The translations under genes were made by a program, and so were the position numbers. Under the pieces are notes generated by a model. It was not told the DNA's origin. It made no database searches and was given only the letters and a program-made list of their open reading frames with translations. Source: Gambelia wislizenii (taxonomy: Eukaryota; Chordata; Lepidosauria; Squamata; Crotaphytidae). From it: a DNA stretch of 64,000 nt. Positions 33,305-45,150 of this stretch are shown one piece after another; the first letter of the stretch is position 1; each line of letters opens with the position of its first letter. The stretch spans positions 227,644,501-227,708,500 of the forward strand of contig JAUMIR010000004.1 in the NCBI GenBank assembly GCA_030847615.1. Reading direction: 5' to 3'.

Positions 33305-33943
33305 AGAACACACGTCCATAGACACAACAAATTATTTTCAGTACAGTACTAACTTAATACAGGGGCACCTCCACCTAATGGTTAAACTGAATATTTATCC
33401 TCTACCCTTTTAGAGATAAATTATAGAAATCTCACTGAAGAAAATCAACCTTTTCCTACATGCTACTTCTTCAAAAGAAAATTTGGTACCAGAGGCAGAA
33501 ATAATATGGAAAGAATAGGGATAGGTTGTTTCACTCTGAAAAAGAAGAGCAGTTCAACATATTTCTGCAAACTTTTTATTTAAAACTAACAACATGTGCA
33601 TGTGAAGTGAAACAACCAGGTCAAGTAAGACTTGCTTAAGTAAAGAAAAACATTTTGAATCCTCAAGAAATCACTTGAAAGCCTCTTCCAAAATGCATGA
33701 GGTTATTTCTTTTTCTTTCATTAGCCTCCCTTTTTATGATTTCTATTTTGGTGTCTAAACCTATAGATCTATACTTCTTTAATATGATGGGGGGTAAACT
33801 GGTGAGGCAGGTTTATCTGCTTCCCCCTTTTCTCCATTTTGGTGTCCACAAATGCTCCATAATGGATTCTGGAGGCAGCTGCTGTTTACCTTCTCTCTTG
33901 TAATCAGGCACACACAGTTACAGCAGCATTGGTTAGAGCAGAA
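33305..33943. other. Intergenic DNA, nothing recognised
   Basis: No coding or repeat signature was found. Confidence 0.35.
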
Positions 33944-36155
33944 TCCCATTATTGCCATCTGTGGTCATTATTTTTGTTTTCTTAATGTTCAACTATAAAC
34001 CTGCCTTTGTAGTTTCTTCTTTGCACTTTTTTCAGTAATCATTCCAAGTCGTTGCTATTTTCTGCTAGTAGTTATGGTATCATCTGCATATCTTAAACTG
34101 TTGATGTTCCTTACTTCAATTTTCACGCTTTCTTCCTCAGAGTCAAATCCTACTTTATGCATGATATGTTCAATATACAAGTTAAACAGATAGGGTGATA
34201 AAATGCAGCCTTGACTGACCCACTTGCCAATTGGAAATCATACCATTTCTCCATATTCTGTCCTGACGGTAGCCTCTTGTCCCAAGTATAAGTTGCACAT
34301 CAGGACAATCAAATGTTGTGGCACACCCATTTCTGTAAGAGCAATCCATAGTTTTTCATGATCTACACAATCAAAGGCTTTGCTCTAATCTATAAAGCAC
34401 AGGCTGGTTTTCATTTGAAATTCTTCAATATGCTCCATTATCCAATGTATGTTTGTAATATGATCCCTAGTGCCTCTTCCTTTCCTGAACCCAGCTTGGA
34501 CATCTGGCATTTCTTGCTCCACATATGGTAAAAGTCTTTGTTGTAGAATTTAGAGCATCATTTGCTTGCATGGGAAATTAAAGCAATGGCCCTGTGGTTA
34601 TTCCAATCCCTGATGTCTCCTTTCTTGGGGATTGGAATGTATACTGAGTGTTTCCAATCTGTGGTCCATTGTTTTGTTTTCCATATTGGTTGACAGATTT
34701 TAGTTAGAACTAGAGTAGATTCTGTCTCTGTAGTTTGAAGTAGTTCTATTGGTATGACATCTGCTCCTGGCAATTTATTTCTCCCAAGTGCCCTGAGTGC
34801 AGCTTCCATTTCACTTTCTAAAATTGCAGGTCCATCTTCAAATGATTCTTCTTTGAACGAATCTGTCATCGTTTCATTTCTTTTATATAGTTTTTCAGTG
34901 TATTGTTTCCATCAGCTTTTTATTTGTACTTGGTCATGTAGTGTGCTCCCTGGCTGGTCATATACCATCCCCACTCTTGGTTTAAATTATCCTTTGATTT
35001 CTCAGATCTTGTGGAAGAGGTATTTTTGTTCTTCCTTTTTGTTTTCATCTTCTATTTCTCTGCATTGATTATTATAGTAGTTCTCTTTGTCCCTGCACAC
35101 AAGTCAATTGAACAATTGCATTCAGGGTTCTGATCCTATTTCTGTCACTGTTTATTTTTGCTTTTCAGCTGTTCTTAATTGCTTGAAGAGTTTCCTCTGT
35201 CATCCATTGAGGCTTTCTTTTTGGCTGCAGATAGTGTCTTTTGCATACCTCCTTGATAGTGTCCTTGGCTCCAGTCCAGAGTTCTTCTGGCTCCCAGTCA
35301 ATTAGGCTTAATAGTGCAAATCTAGTTTTTTCATTATCTCTAAATTCTACAGGGATGTTCTTCAGGTTGTATTTTGGCATGATGGTTGACTTAGTGTTCT
35401 TTTTTAGCTTTGCAGTTTATGGTTTGTGCCATATCTGCTCCTAGCCTTGTTTTCACTTCTCCATCTTTTGCTTCCAATTGTGTAGGGTATTTGACTTCTA
35501 GATTGGCCATCAGGTGATGTCCATATATACAATCACCTCTTTAGTTGCTTGAAGAATGTGTTTGTAATGAACAAACTGTTGGCTTTGCAAAATTCAATCA
35601 GTTTCTCCTGCTTAATTTCTTAATCGTAGTTGAAATTTTCCTACAATCTTTGATTTGCTCTGTTTCCTGTGATTAACAAGAGTCCTGTTTTGGTGAGTGA
35701 TCAATCTCCTCCTTGACTCCAGCATAGAATCTTTCCATTTCTTCTGCTTCTGCAGTTGGAGCATAAACTTGGATGATGGTTGTACTGATGGTTTTTTCCT
35801 GAAGTATTATTGATATTATTTAGTCAGACTTTGCATTATATCCTTTGACTACTTCTGCTACATTTCTCCTCACTATTAATGCCACCCCATTTCTTCTTAA
35901 ATTTTCATTTCCTGAGTAAAACACTGTGTACCTGTAGTTATCTGACTGAAAATGTCCCATTCCTGTCCATTTTAGCTCACTCACCCCAAGTATTGCAATG
36001 TTTATACATTCCATTTCTTGTTTTACTATGTCTAGCTTCCCCTGATTCATTCTCCTCACATTCCATATTCCTATAATATATGTTCTGCAACTTTGGACTT
36101 TCCTTTCACCTCTGAGCAGTTGAATGTCCTTTGGGCTTGGGTCCAGTTGTGCCAT
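33944..36155 (-). pseudogene. BovB ORF remnant (endonuclease and reverse transcriptase)
   Basis: 36155-35820 is the endonuclease start (GIWNVRRMNQGKLDIVKQEM; ILGVSELKWTGMGHFQSD; NGVALIVRR), with the Asn of WNVR and Glu of SELKW that belong to the active site. 35380-35165 is the linker (WMTEETLQAI). 34869-34558 is the start of reverse transcriptase (RNKLPGADVIPIELLQ; VYIPIPKKGD; NHRAIALISHASK). Further palm motifs continue to about 33950 in shifting frames. Many stops and shifts; inactive. Confidence 0.88.
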
Positions 36156-36530
36156 TAGCTACAGCACTACTTGTAGTTGTCCTCTGCTGTATCCCAGTAC
36201 TGTAACTCGCTGAGTGCCTTCTGACCTGGCATTGTCATCTTCTTGCACTATCTCTTGTTTCATTTTGGACTGTCTCATCATAGGGTTTTTTCATGGTAAA
36301 AGACATTCAAAGGGGGTTTACCATGCCTCCTTCTGCACAGTACTAACAAGTGTTAGCTATGATGCCACTGCCGTTGACCCTGAGAGATCCTCTGCCAGTG
36401 TCACCCTCTACTATTGCTGCTGCCCAGTAGCTCTTTTGGCACATTTAGTCTGGCAAAAATCTATCTGACATGGGAGACCCTTCCAGAATCCCTGCTGCCA
36501 TCAGCATGGCATTTTGCTTCACAGAGAGTA
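33944..36530 (-). mobile_element. BovB/RTE-type LINE, decayed
   Basis: Minus-strand LINE with endonuclease and reverse transcriptase remnants in BovB order. The 5' non-coding part is about 36160-36530 (reads GGTCTCCCATGTCAGATAG, then GTAAACCCCCTTTGAATGTC on the minus strand). The 3' limit is approximate, inside the reverse transcriptase. BovB is abundant in squamates. Confidence 0.85.
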
Positions 36531-38827
36531 AGAGAATTACTGTTACAAACATTCTTTGAATGCTTATTTGTTTGTTTCTTAAAATATGTGTATCCTACCT
36601 TTATCATGGGATCTCAAGGTAGTGTACAATACAAACAATTTGAAACCAAATTTAAAAAATAATGGGAACAAGATTAAAAACTTAGGAAACAGGACAATAG
36701 TAAAAACAACTTTTAAAATGAGGGCAATCTAAAACCATGTACATTTTGAAAGAACTTAGTCCCACAAAGACTTTAATAAACAGTGCTGGAAAGAAATCAG
36801 TGTTGCTGCCAGTCGGTCCTCCTGTTTCTATCCACAAAATTGGCTAAAAATGTAATTGTCTGTCACTGTAAAGATAACACCTTGCTTGCTTAGTCTGCAC
36901 TTTTTGCCCAGGGGACAAAGCAGGCAGAAATGTTTTAGTTCCCAGAGAGAGAGATGAGTGAAGGGTATGCACTGCCTTCACTTGCTTGTATATGTCTCTG
37001 CCAGAAATGCCAAAGAGTCATTTACAGGAGGTGCCACAGGACTGGGGGACCACGAGCTTCCCCTGGATGAGTTTTTCTCCTCTGCTCTTTTCTAGTCTCT
37101 GGTGAGAAGGCAGGGAGAAAGAAGAGAGATTGCCATTTAGTATGCAATCTCTGTGTGTCACCCATTCAAAATAAAAACAGCAGGTTTAAGCATCCTTCAA
37201 ATATGTGTTTCATGTCACTAGTGCTCCCTGTTACATGGGTACTAAGGAGGCTTTTCCTTTGCCAAAGTCTGACATCTTTCTGCCTGGCACGGGAGCCTTT
37301 TGCTGAAAAAAAGATGATAAGGTATTTCTCCCTTCTTTTTAAACCAGTGACAAGAGGGATTGTCAGGAACCTGAAAAAAATGTCAGTCTAGCTGAGGCTG
37401 GCCCATTTCTGGAGTGGCAAAGAGTCATAATGGCATGGTTGCTGATCAAACCTATAAAGCAGTAGTAAGACCCCATATCACCAACTCTGATAATGAAAAA
37501 GTGATGGTGTGATTTTTATATTCATGCATACCTCTCCTGTGCTCTGAGTGGTGACAAAAGGGTTGATGTTCACCAGGCGTAGCCTATGGCAGCGCATACA
37601 TTAGAAAGCTACTGGTGATTTCGGCTCCATGCCATCCAAGAAAGTAAAAGCAGCATCTTAATCACCACTCTAGTGAAGCAGCTGAGTGCTAATTAGATTA
37701 TGGCTTATGAATTTCAAATAGAAGGGAGATTGCCTAAAGCTGTCATGCTCTCTCTGCATGACTTCATGTCTGCCTTCTGCTTCTGTCTGCACATTCACCA
37801 GGCCCATTGCTAGGACACTGACATTCAGGGGGCAGATGGCATGAAGGGCGCATAATTGCATTTCCTTTCCAGAGCAGGTGCCCTTGGCTAACAACAGCAA
37901 AGTCTCAATTCCAGGCCAGATATGAAAGATAAGAAATAACAGAGCTCCATCTTTGACTTAGGTAACATATATTTGAATATTCTAAAAATTCCAGTCTGAC
38001 ATACAGCTTCTCAGTTTATCAATGGAGCAGCCAGACTTTAAAAAAAGTTATATAGAAGAAGGGTGGAATGCAAATTGAATAAATATTGAAAACTAGACAT
38101 ACGGTGGTCTATGCCTATGACATTGCTATTCCCATAAGCAGTATAGAGCATGGCAGCTTTTTCATATTTGTACCCCAGCCCTTTCTCAAGGAAATGATAA
38201 TGGTATATGAAAGGTTGCATAATTTTTCCACTGGTCTTTTTCTGCTGCTGTGATGAATCTGCCACCTGAGACAAAGAAACATGCCTGGAGGGTGACAGTG
38301 CATTCCTATGGAGAATTTGCCATGTGCTGCTAGCTGAATTTGGAGGGGCCTACCTTATGTTGCACACCTGCCATGACTTATATATGCTCAGCCTAATTTC
38401 TAGTAAAAAAGAACCTGTCTGATCATATACAGAGATATCCTTTTTCTTCCTCTTGTTATAAAAAGAACTGTCGGCTGGTGATTGCATTAGCCATGCAAAG
38501 GTATACCTTTCCTACCACTGGATTTCTTTTGTATCACCTCCTCCACAATCACTTCTGTGTGCAGGCAAAAAACCTTGAACAATCCATTGTTGGAGGGTGA
38601 ATTCAAAAAAGGTATCCATGCAAGCACTTCAGTATTAGAAAAATTTGTGAGCATCTCTTCTGCCGTGTAGATTGAGGACACTGCCCAGCACAAACTGACC
38701 TGAACATTGGATAGTAGCAATTTCAGTGTGATTTGAATAGGTATAATTATGCACAGGGTTGTGGGCATATGCTACTGTGTTTTTTTTTAATATGCCTTTC
38801 AAAGCAAATGACAAACTTCTCCCTTAT
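36531..38827. other. Long intergenic stretch, nearly repeat-free
   Basis: Apart from a LINE-tail-like piece at about 36556-36640 (AAAATATGTGTATCCTACCT; GATCTCAAGGTAGTGTACAA) no element is recognisable. No coding pattern. Such quiet sequence beside RNF182 could hold regulatory DNA, which cannot be judged from sequence alone. Confidence 0.4.
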
Positions 38828-39033
38828 CCACACTGCACAAATAATCCCGTTTGAAACTGGATTATTTGCCATGGCACCTTCCTATGGAATCCTGGGATTT
38901 GTAGTGTTACAGGGTCTTTAGCCTTCTCTGCCAAAGAGTGCTTGTGCCTCACCAAACTAGAAATCCTGGGACTCCATAAGAAAGAGCCATGGCAAATAAT
39001 CCAGTTTAAAATTGGATAATTTATGTAGTGTGG
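38828..39033. mobile_element. Palindromic MITE family P1
   Basis: CCACACTGCACAAATAATCC and the inverse of TTATGTAGTGTGG form the ends. GGATTATTTGCCATGGC pairs with GCCATGGCAAATAATCC inside. Family-typical ATCCTGGGATTTGTAG is present. Confidence 0.8.
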
Positions 39034-39097
39034 AAGCACCCATTTCCTTATGTCAGTCATAGGTAACCTCTTTGTGTTGAGGCTGGATGGTAGTTGT

Positions 39098-39321
39098 AGT
39101 GATGGTGGTGGTGGGCCTTCAAATAATTTTCAACTTGTGGTAACCATAAGGTTACAGGGTGAGATTGTTCAGAGGAGGTTTGTCACTGCTTTCCTCTGAG
39201 GCTGAGAGACGGTGACTTGCCCAAGGTCACCCAGTGAGTTTCCATGGCTGAGTGAGGATTCATACCCTGATCTCCCCAGAGTCCAAACCAACATTCAATC
39301 CACTGCACTACACTGGCTGCA
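39098..39321 (-). mobile_element. tRNA-derived SINE
   Basis: GGTGGTGGGCCTTCAAATAA, TTCAGAGGAGGTTTGTCACT, GACTTGCCCAAGGTCACCCA and CCACTGCACTACACTGGCT: the complete SINE order on the minus strand, including the head. Confidence 0.88.
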
Positions 39322-40091
39322 TTTGCTACTGGGAAATATTTACGAGAGCATGTCAGTGGGAGCTAGGTGGGAAGCACTGGGGTGATCAGAAGGGAGAGTT
39401 TTTAACCTGGCCCAACCATTTGCCATTTTGGCCTCCTTGCTCCAGTAGTCTCAATTAAGATTGCTAGGATGGAGGGAGTCTTTAACTTAATCCATATCCC
39501 AACAACCCACTCTTAATGAAGATGCCCACCTGATGCTTGATCAGCTGGCTAGTAGGGGAAAGTGGGTGAGACACCACAGATCTCTGCAGGTAACTTCTGA
39601 GTTCGGCCAAAGGCTACCAATTCCTCGTTCATGCTTTAGATCATAAGAAGAAAAAAAGAATCACTATGGTTCTGTATATTGTATACACTACGGGAGTCTC
39701 AGTTGCCAAAAAGAAGCAAAATAAATAAATAAATACAAACTATATCTTAAATTTCATTGGTGGTTGCTTGCATGTCAGTGAATTCACACCTGTTTGGGGG
39801 ATGGGATTCAGCACCTTGAATAACTCCTTTAACATTCAGACCAAAATCCAAAGTGGATTCACTGCCCCACCAACATGGAGGCCACACACAGCTAAATGTT
39901 ATTTGCAGTTGCATGCCAGGAAGGAAAGCAAGAAGAAGCACCCTAACTCTGTTCTTACAACTGCTCCTGGTGCTTGCTGTACGTTGTTCAGGGTGAATTT
40001 CTGCAGTAAAGAGCCTTATGTATCCAGAGAGGCTCCCCATGTAACGTAGAAACTCAGAAAATCAGAGTTCTACCATACAAAAATAGTGTGT
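39322..40091. other. Non-coding stretch with a family P2 piece
   Basis: At 39795-39895 a segment (TTCAGCACCTTGAATAACTC; CAGACCAAAATCCAAAGTGG; CACTGCCCCACCAACATGG) matches the right arm of the palindrome at 42754-42919. A short AAAT run lies at 39718-39735. No gene. Confidence 0.5.
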
Positions 40092-40487
40092 CTCCCAAAA
40101 ATAGTACTCTACGGTGAACTCGCCATGGGTCAGCGTAAGAGGGGCACTCCAAAAAAGTGATACAAGGACTCCCTGAAACAACATCTCAGGCTTGGCCAAA
40201 TTGATCACCAACAATGGTCCGCCCTGGCCTCACATCGGGAGGCATGGAGACACACTATCCACAATGCTGCAGCCTTATTTGAGAACTCACGGCGAACAAG
40301 TCTTGAAGAGAAACGACAACACAGAAAGAATCACAACCCGGAAACATCACCCAAGGAAACCTTCTGTTGTGCTTTCTGCAACCTGACATGTTTATCTCGG
40401 ATTGGCCTTTTTAGTCATCAGCGTGCTTGCAGAAAGCACGGGATGAGTCCTTCCTGAATCTTCCTTTGTGAAGAAAAGCCAGAGAGA
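40092..40487 (+). mobile_element. LINE 3' end, second copy of the element at 19575
   Basis: Closely matches 20280-20685, from CTCCCAAAAATA to CCAGAGAGA, including the zinc-finger-like end. A stop replaces a codon near 40158 (AAAAAGTGATAC against AAAAAGCGATAC). 5'-truncated. Confidence 0.9.
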
Positions 40488-41979
40488 CCATACAGAAACA
40501 CAAAGATAAGGGAAGCATCCATGCCTTGCATTTTTGGGGAAGTGAAGGAGTGCAATTTAGAACAAGGAAAACATTGTGGGATGAAGCAGGAAAATGCTGT
40601 TCCCCCTTCCCATGTCTTACCACATTACACTGGTACTTTCCTCCCCTGCCCACTCATGTACCCTTAACATATTTCAGAAAAAAAAGAATTTAAAATGCCA
40701 GAAAGTGCAGTCATGGATCTTCTACATTCTGTTTGCTTTAGCATTATATGGACAACAATTGAATTTGTATTTTAATTAACTCTCAGCATAGAATGCAAAT
40801 TTACCAAGGCCTTACAATAGCCTCAACAAACTTATTCAACTAAAGCCAAGGATTCCTAGCATTATTTTCTCCTTTCTGTTTGTTCACTAAAATGTTGGCC
40901 TGACAGCTATCAGGGAAGGATCAGCTAGCCTGACAAGCATGCAAATCCACAATCACAGGTATTTATGCAAGCCAGATTGCTGCACAAATCTTAACTGAAG
41001 GCGGTGTTGATTGCTTCCACTTCAGGACTGGATATATCTTTGCAGCAGCCTTAGCTAATCAGCATTCATTTTAAATTGCATTTTTCCAAAGTACACAATG
41101 TCTCAGGACCTGTTGGTTGTCAAGATATCAATGTTCAGAGCTTGTGAAACAACTGCTTGTAAACCTGTGCCAGATGGACGGGTTTGCTGTTGCTTATCAC
41201 ACATTCTTCTGTGAAAGGAAGCTTGCTTTAACATTCTTGTTACTGTCTTCTGCAATTCGCACACCTCGGCTGCAATCCAGAGAGTGGCTGCTTGTGCTGA
41301 TCTAGCAAAACATCTTACTACTTCCCCTTTTAATAAAATCTCTCTTTAAAAAAGTCCTACCCTTAGTATCGTTGCGACACTGTAAGATACTTCAAAATTT
41401 CTCAAACTTTCCAGTGTGAGTCAAAGGACAAGAAAGACTACTGAAAGGGAATTGAAATACCACAGTGAGATATTTCTGTGGCCTGGCTTTAAATTTGCAG
41501 TTCTCAAAGCACTGTTGGATCCTGAACTGTCTGGGGTGCTTTCCCTCAAAGATATTTCCAAGGGACTGATGCTCTCAGTCCGCAATCACTTATATATGAG
41601 AGATTAGAAAGGATAATCCCTATTCCCACAAGGCAAATAGCAGCTTCATGGGGTTGGGGTGGGGAGGGAGTGGAGATAAAACCAACTTTTATAATCGTGC
41701 TAGGTTTACTCTGTGGATGGGAAGTTACTTTTTAAAAAGTTAATTAGTATTGTGCCTCTTTATAAAGCCCCAGTCCCAACGTTTTTGCTATTAAAGTTAC
41801 ATTGAGGATTAGTGGTTTGTTGAATCACTTGTTTTGATTATTTTTTAATTCCTTTTTTTTAATGGTAAGGACATGGCCCAAATGTTCTTTAAAAATGCCC
41901 CCAAGCATTTGTGTCCCATGAAACATAATATAGAAAAACTAATTGATAAATGTTACACATGTCCATTACATTGTGTATA
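40488..41979. other. Intergenic DNA, nothing recognised
   Basis: No coding pattern or identifiable element, apart from short homopolymer runs. Confidence 0.35.
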
Positions 41980-42222
41980 TGTGTGCACGTGCGTGCGCCT
42001 TCATGTCATCTGCCAATTTATGGCAACCCCATGAATTTCAGAGGGTTTTCTTAGGCAAGGAATACTCAGAGCTGGTTTGCAAGTTCCCTCCTCTGAAATA
42101 TAGCCTACAGTACCTGGCCTTCCTTGGTGGCCTCCCATCCAAATACTAACCAAGGCTGACCCTGCTCAGCTTCCAAGATGGGACCGGATCTGGTGCCTTC
42201 AGGGTATTTTGGCAATATGTCC
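41980..42222 (-). mobile_element. 5S-rRNA-derived SINE, first of a tandem pair
   Basis: CCTCCCATCCAAATACTAAC, CAAGGCTGACCCTGCTCAGC and TTCCAAGATGGGACCGGATC are the reverse complement of the 5S gene internal control region. The body CCCATGAATTTCAGAGGG, TTTTCTTAGGCAAGGAATAC is shared with the neighbouring copy. Confidence 0.92.
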
Positions 42223-42231
42223 ATGTTATTA

Positions 42232-42475
42232 TGTATATGTGCCTTTAAGTCATCTCTTGACTTACAGCAACCACATGAATTTCATAGGGTTTTCTTAGGC
42301 AAGTAATACTCAGAAGTGGTTTGCCATTGCCTTCCTTTAAAATATAGCCTACAGCACTTGGCATTCCTTTGTGGATCCCCATCCAAGTACCAATCAGGCC
42401 TGACCCTGCTTAGCTTCCAAAATCAGACAGGATCTTGTGCCTTTAGGTTATTTAGGCTATTTGTCCATGACACTT
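42232..42475 (-). mobile_element. 5S-rRNA-derived SINE, second of a tandem pair
   Basis: Same structure and orientation as the copy ending at 42222. The 5S part (CCCCATCCAAGTACCAATCA; GACCCTGCTTAGCTTCCAAA) is closer to the 5S gene here. Confidence 0.92.
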
Positions 42476-42558
42476 TGTTGTTGTTCCATGCCTTCAAGTT
42501 GTTTCTGACTTATGGCAACCCTAAGGCGAACCTATCACATGGTTTTCTGAGGCTGAAA
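42476..42558 (-). mobile_element. Truncated tRNA-type SINE with perfect duplication
   Basis: Begins with a short (TTG) tail and reads CATGCCTTCAAGTTGTTTCT, CTTATGGCAACCCTAAGG, ending at GAGGCTGAAA. It is flanked by exact copies of GTCCATGACACTT (42463-42475 and 42559-42571), a 13-bp duplication proving a retrotransposed insertion of just the SINE's 3' end, into the 5S SINE terminus. Confidence 0.9.
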
Positions 42559-42753
42559 GTCCATGACACTTCCAGTTATTAAGTTGTTTGCAAAATGAGC
42601 TCATTGCCCCAAACCATAGTGAATCACAGGTGACATAACTGCTTGTAACACAGTACTGCCAAGCTCTGAATTGCCAACAATAACTCCAAACCTGTGCTAC
42701 AGAAAGAACTGTTTTCTTGCATTGTCTGCCTTCCCTGGTAGTGGTTAGTGATC

Positions 42754-42919
42754 TCCATGTCAATGGGGTAGTGAATCCGTGCTGGGTTTTAGTTTGACCT
42801 TTTAAGGGAGCTATCCATGTGCCAAACCTCTTTGGGAATTTACGGTCCAGCATCTTGGATAGTTTCTTTAAAGTTCAGACTAAAACCCAAAGACGATCTC
42901 ACAGCCCCACTGGCATGGA
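42754..42919. mobile_element. Palindromic MITE family P2, complete copy
   Basis: Arms 42754-42817 and 42856-42919, each 64 bases: TCCATGTCAATGGGGTAGTG against the inverse of CCCACTGGCATGGA, and GGGTTTTAGTTTGACC against CAGACTAAAACCC. The 38-base centre is unique. Half-copies at 12390 and 39795 show the family is dispersed. Confidence 0.8.
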
Positions 42920-43734
42920 AGCAACGCCCTGCCACTGCCTCCTTGCTAATAGCACCCTCACCCTTTATTTCCAGAATAGCCCTCCTGGTTTAAGATGATG
43001 GCAGCCTAAATTGTTTGCTTTTGAGACATTTTTTAAAAAGTTTAAAGCGAAGCCCAACAGAATGCCATAAAAACCAAGATCTTTCAGTTTCTCACAGCAT
43101 TGTTCCAAGCTGTTAAACAAACCTGGGGATGTGATGGATCTTGACCATGTGCCCCTATTAATGCAACTGTTCACAATCTCTCCTGCTGTGTCTATTTATG
43201 TGTCTAAAATTAGAGCATGGTTTAGGGAGAGGGGAGGAGGAAGGGCTAGAATGAAGGCTTAAATATTTAAATCATGGGCCCTGTCAACCACTCAGTTTGA
43301 AAGCAGGCCTTTTGAAATTGTTGCTGTAAATCTTCCCTTCGCAAATGTGAACATTCTTTTCTCCAGCCAAATGGAAATGACTCTCTTTCCCACTCCTCGA
43401 CATGGCCCCCTGAAGTGTTTTTGTGGATTATAATTTTTAAAACAACTCTCAGTAGTTCGAACATAACAGACACGGCTGGAAGCTTGACAATCATGTTTGA
43501 AATAATGTTCTCCTTCTGAACACAACACTGTTCTTTGCGGAGATTGGCTGGCACAGGCATTTTAAGACACACACTGTGACCAGTTTTGAATGCTACACTA
43601 TGAATAGGCAGGTGATTTCCTTACAGGGAGGGGATGTATTTGCTCCTAATCTACAACTGCACATGCAGCTATTTTGACTTGGTTAAAAGAAATGATTAAG
43701 CTAAGCAGAGACTGAGGGTGCAGGCTTTACATTG
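42920..43734. other. Intergenic DNA, nothing recognised
   Basis: Overlapping minus-strand open frames (43267-43572; 43292-43528) lie in different frames and show no domain. No repeat identified. Confidence 0.35.
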
Positions 43735-43736
43735 TA

Positions 43737-44321
43737 CAGTTGTCCCTTTGCATTCGTGGCTTTGACACTCATGGTTTTGATTATTCGCGGTTTTCCCTCA
43801 CCCACCGCCTGTCTCCTGGGTCTTCCCTTCTCTTCACAAAGGGAACGAAGAGCCAGAAAAGCGCAGGGGTGAGGCAAAACCTCTTAAACCAGGGAAGGCA
43901 AAAGCCCAGCAGACAGCCGGTTTGAGAGATTTTCCCTCACTTCCTGGGCTTCCCTGGGTCTTCAGACAGCTGGTTGAGAGAGAAGGAAGAGCCAGGGAAA
44001 CCTAGGGAGTGAGGGGAAATCTCTCAAACCGCTCCTCTGCTGAGCTTTGGCTGCCTTTTCAGGGAGGACGAAAGCCAAGCAGACAGCCTGTCTGAGAGAT
44101 TTTCCCTCACTCCCTGGACTTCCCTGGGTCTTCACAAAGGGAACTAAGAGCCAGGGAAGCCAAGGGAGTGAGGCAAAACCTCTTAAACTGCCCCTCTGCT
44201 GAGCCTTCGCTGCCTTTGCAGGGAGGGCGAAAGCCCAGGAGAGGGTGATTGTTATTTGCGTTTTTTTCACATTTGCGGGGGTCTGGCGGCCGTAATCCCC
44301 GCAAATGTGAAGGGACAACTG
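43737..44321. mobile_element. Tigger/pogo-like element, family C, copy 1, with internal duplications
   Basis: Starts CAGTTGTCCCTTTGCATTCG and ends GCAAATGTGAAGGGACAACTG, with TA at 43735-43736 and 44322-44323. The interior holds a unit of roughly 190 bases repeated about twice (GAGATTTTCCCTCACTTCCT near 43927 and GAGATTTTCCCTCACTCCCT near 44096), plus inverted versions (GGGAGTGAGGCAAAACC). Open frames inside, such as 43962-44489, are products of this repetition. Confidence 0.87.
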
Positions 44322-44502
44322 TAATAGTGATGGAAGTGGCTTGATTATAATAGTGCTATTGATCTCCAAATCTATGCCCCTAGGATGAGCTGTGATGGCA
44401 AAGGGAAGGACCCACACCACTCTATTTAAGCTGGGAGAAAGAGAACAGTTATTGGGTGCCTTCTTGCTAGCACCCATGGTTCTCCCCATCCTTCTTGACT
44501 CA

Positions 44503-44805
44503 GGACTTTTTCAAATGGGGGAAAAAAACCCTGAGGAGGTTGGAAGAACTGGGCTGTTTCACTTACAGAGCCCCTTTTCAGACAGCCCCGTCCTCCATCC
44601 TCCTCCCAACCTTCCCCCATACTGCCGGCAGAGGTTCTCCATCAATAAAAAGCAACAGCCAGCAGCACAGGGGACGGTCAGAAGGAGGTCAAGAGGAGGA
44701 CGGAGGAGGACGGGGCTGTCTGAAACAGGGCTCTGTAAGCGAAACAGCCCTGTTCTTCTCCCAACCTCATTGGGGGGGTGTGTGTCCCCCTGTCTGAAAA
44801 AGTCC
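44503..44805. mobile_element. 303-bp inverted repeat, probable MITE
   Basis: GGACTTTTTCAAATGGGGG on the left pairs with the inverse of CCCCCTGTCTGAAAAAGTCC on the right. CTGGGCTGTTTCACTTACAG pairs with CTGTAAGCGAAACAGCCCTG, and CAGACAGCCCCGTCCTCC with GGAGGACGGGGCTGTCTG. Arms are about 100 bases around a roughly 95-base centre. No duplication could be defined. Confidence 0.8.
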
Positions 44806-45150
44806 ACAGTGTCAAAAGCAATGTTGCATCCATTTTAAAAAATGGTGGTGCAGTCTTATCCTGGGAGAAGGAGACAGAGGAATACATGCACATATAAAAG
44901 AACCTGTGTGGAGTAACTGTCAGATTAGCACACACTGGGTACCTCTGAACAAGACAAGAAATCCAGGCAGCAAAAATTGTAGCAAAGTATTGTTCTTCCA
45001 GGCATAAGAATAATCACACAGACACAGGCTTGTGTCTAAAATAAACTTCTCTTTACTGTAGCATAATAAAGAATATTTACAGTAATTTACAACATCCAGT
45101 AGAAAAACATCTTCACACAGCAAGATCCAAAACAGAACTGCTCAGACTCA
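44806..45150. other. Non-coding stretch, nothing recognised
   Basis: Contains AATAAAGAAT near 45065 and AT-rich sequence; it may belong with the LTR-like stretch that follows. Confidence 0.3.

Noticed and set aside
41980..42475. 5S rRNA genes
   Set aside because: The 5S-like part is fused to a SINE body and diverged from a functional 5S gene; these are 5S-derived SINEs.
43962..44489. A 175-residue minus-strand open frame
   Set aside because: Lies almost wholly in the repeated interior of a Tigger-like MITE; its apparent internal protein repeats come from the DNA duplication.
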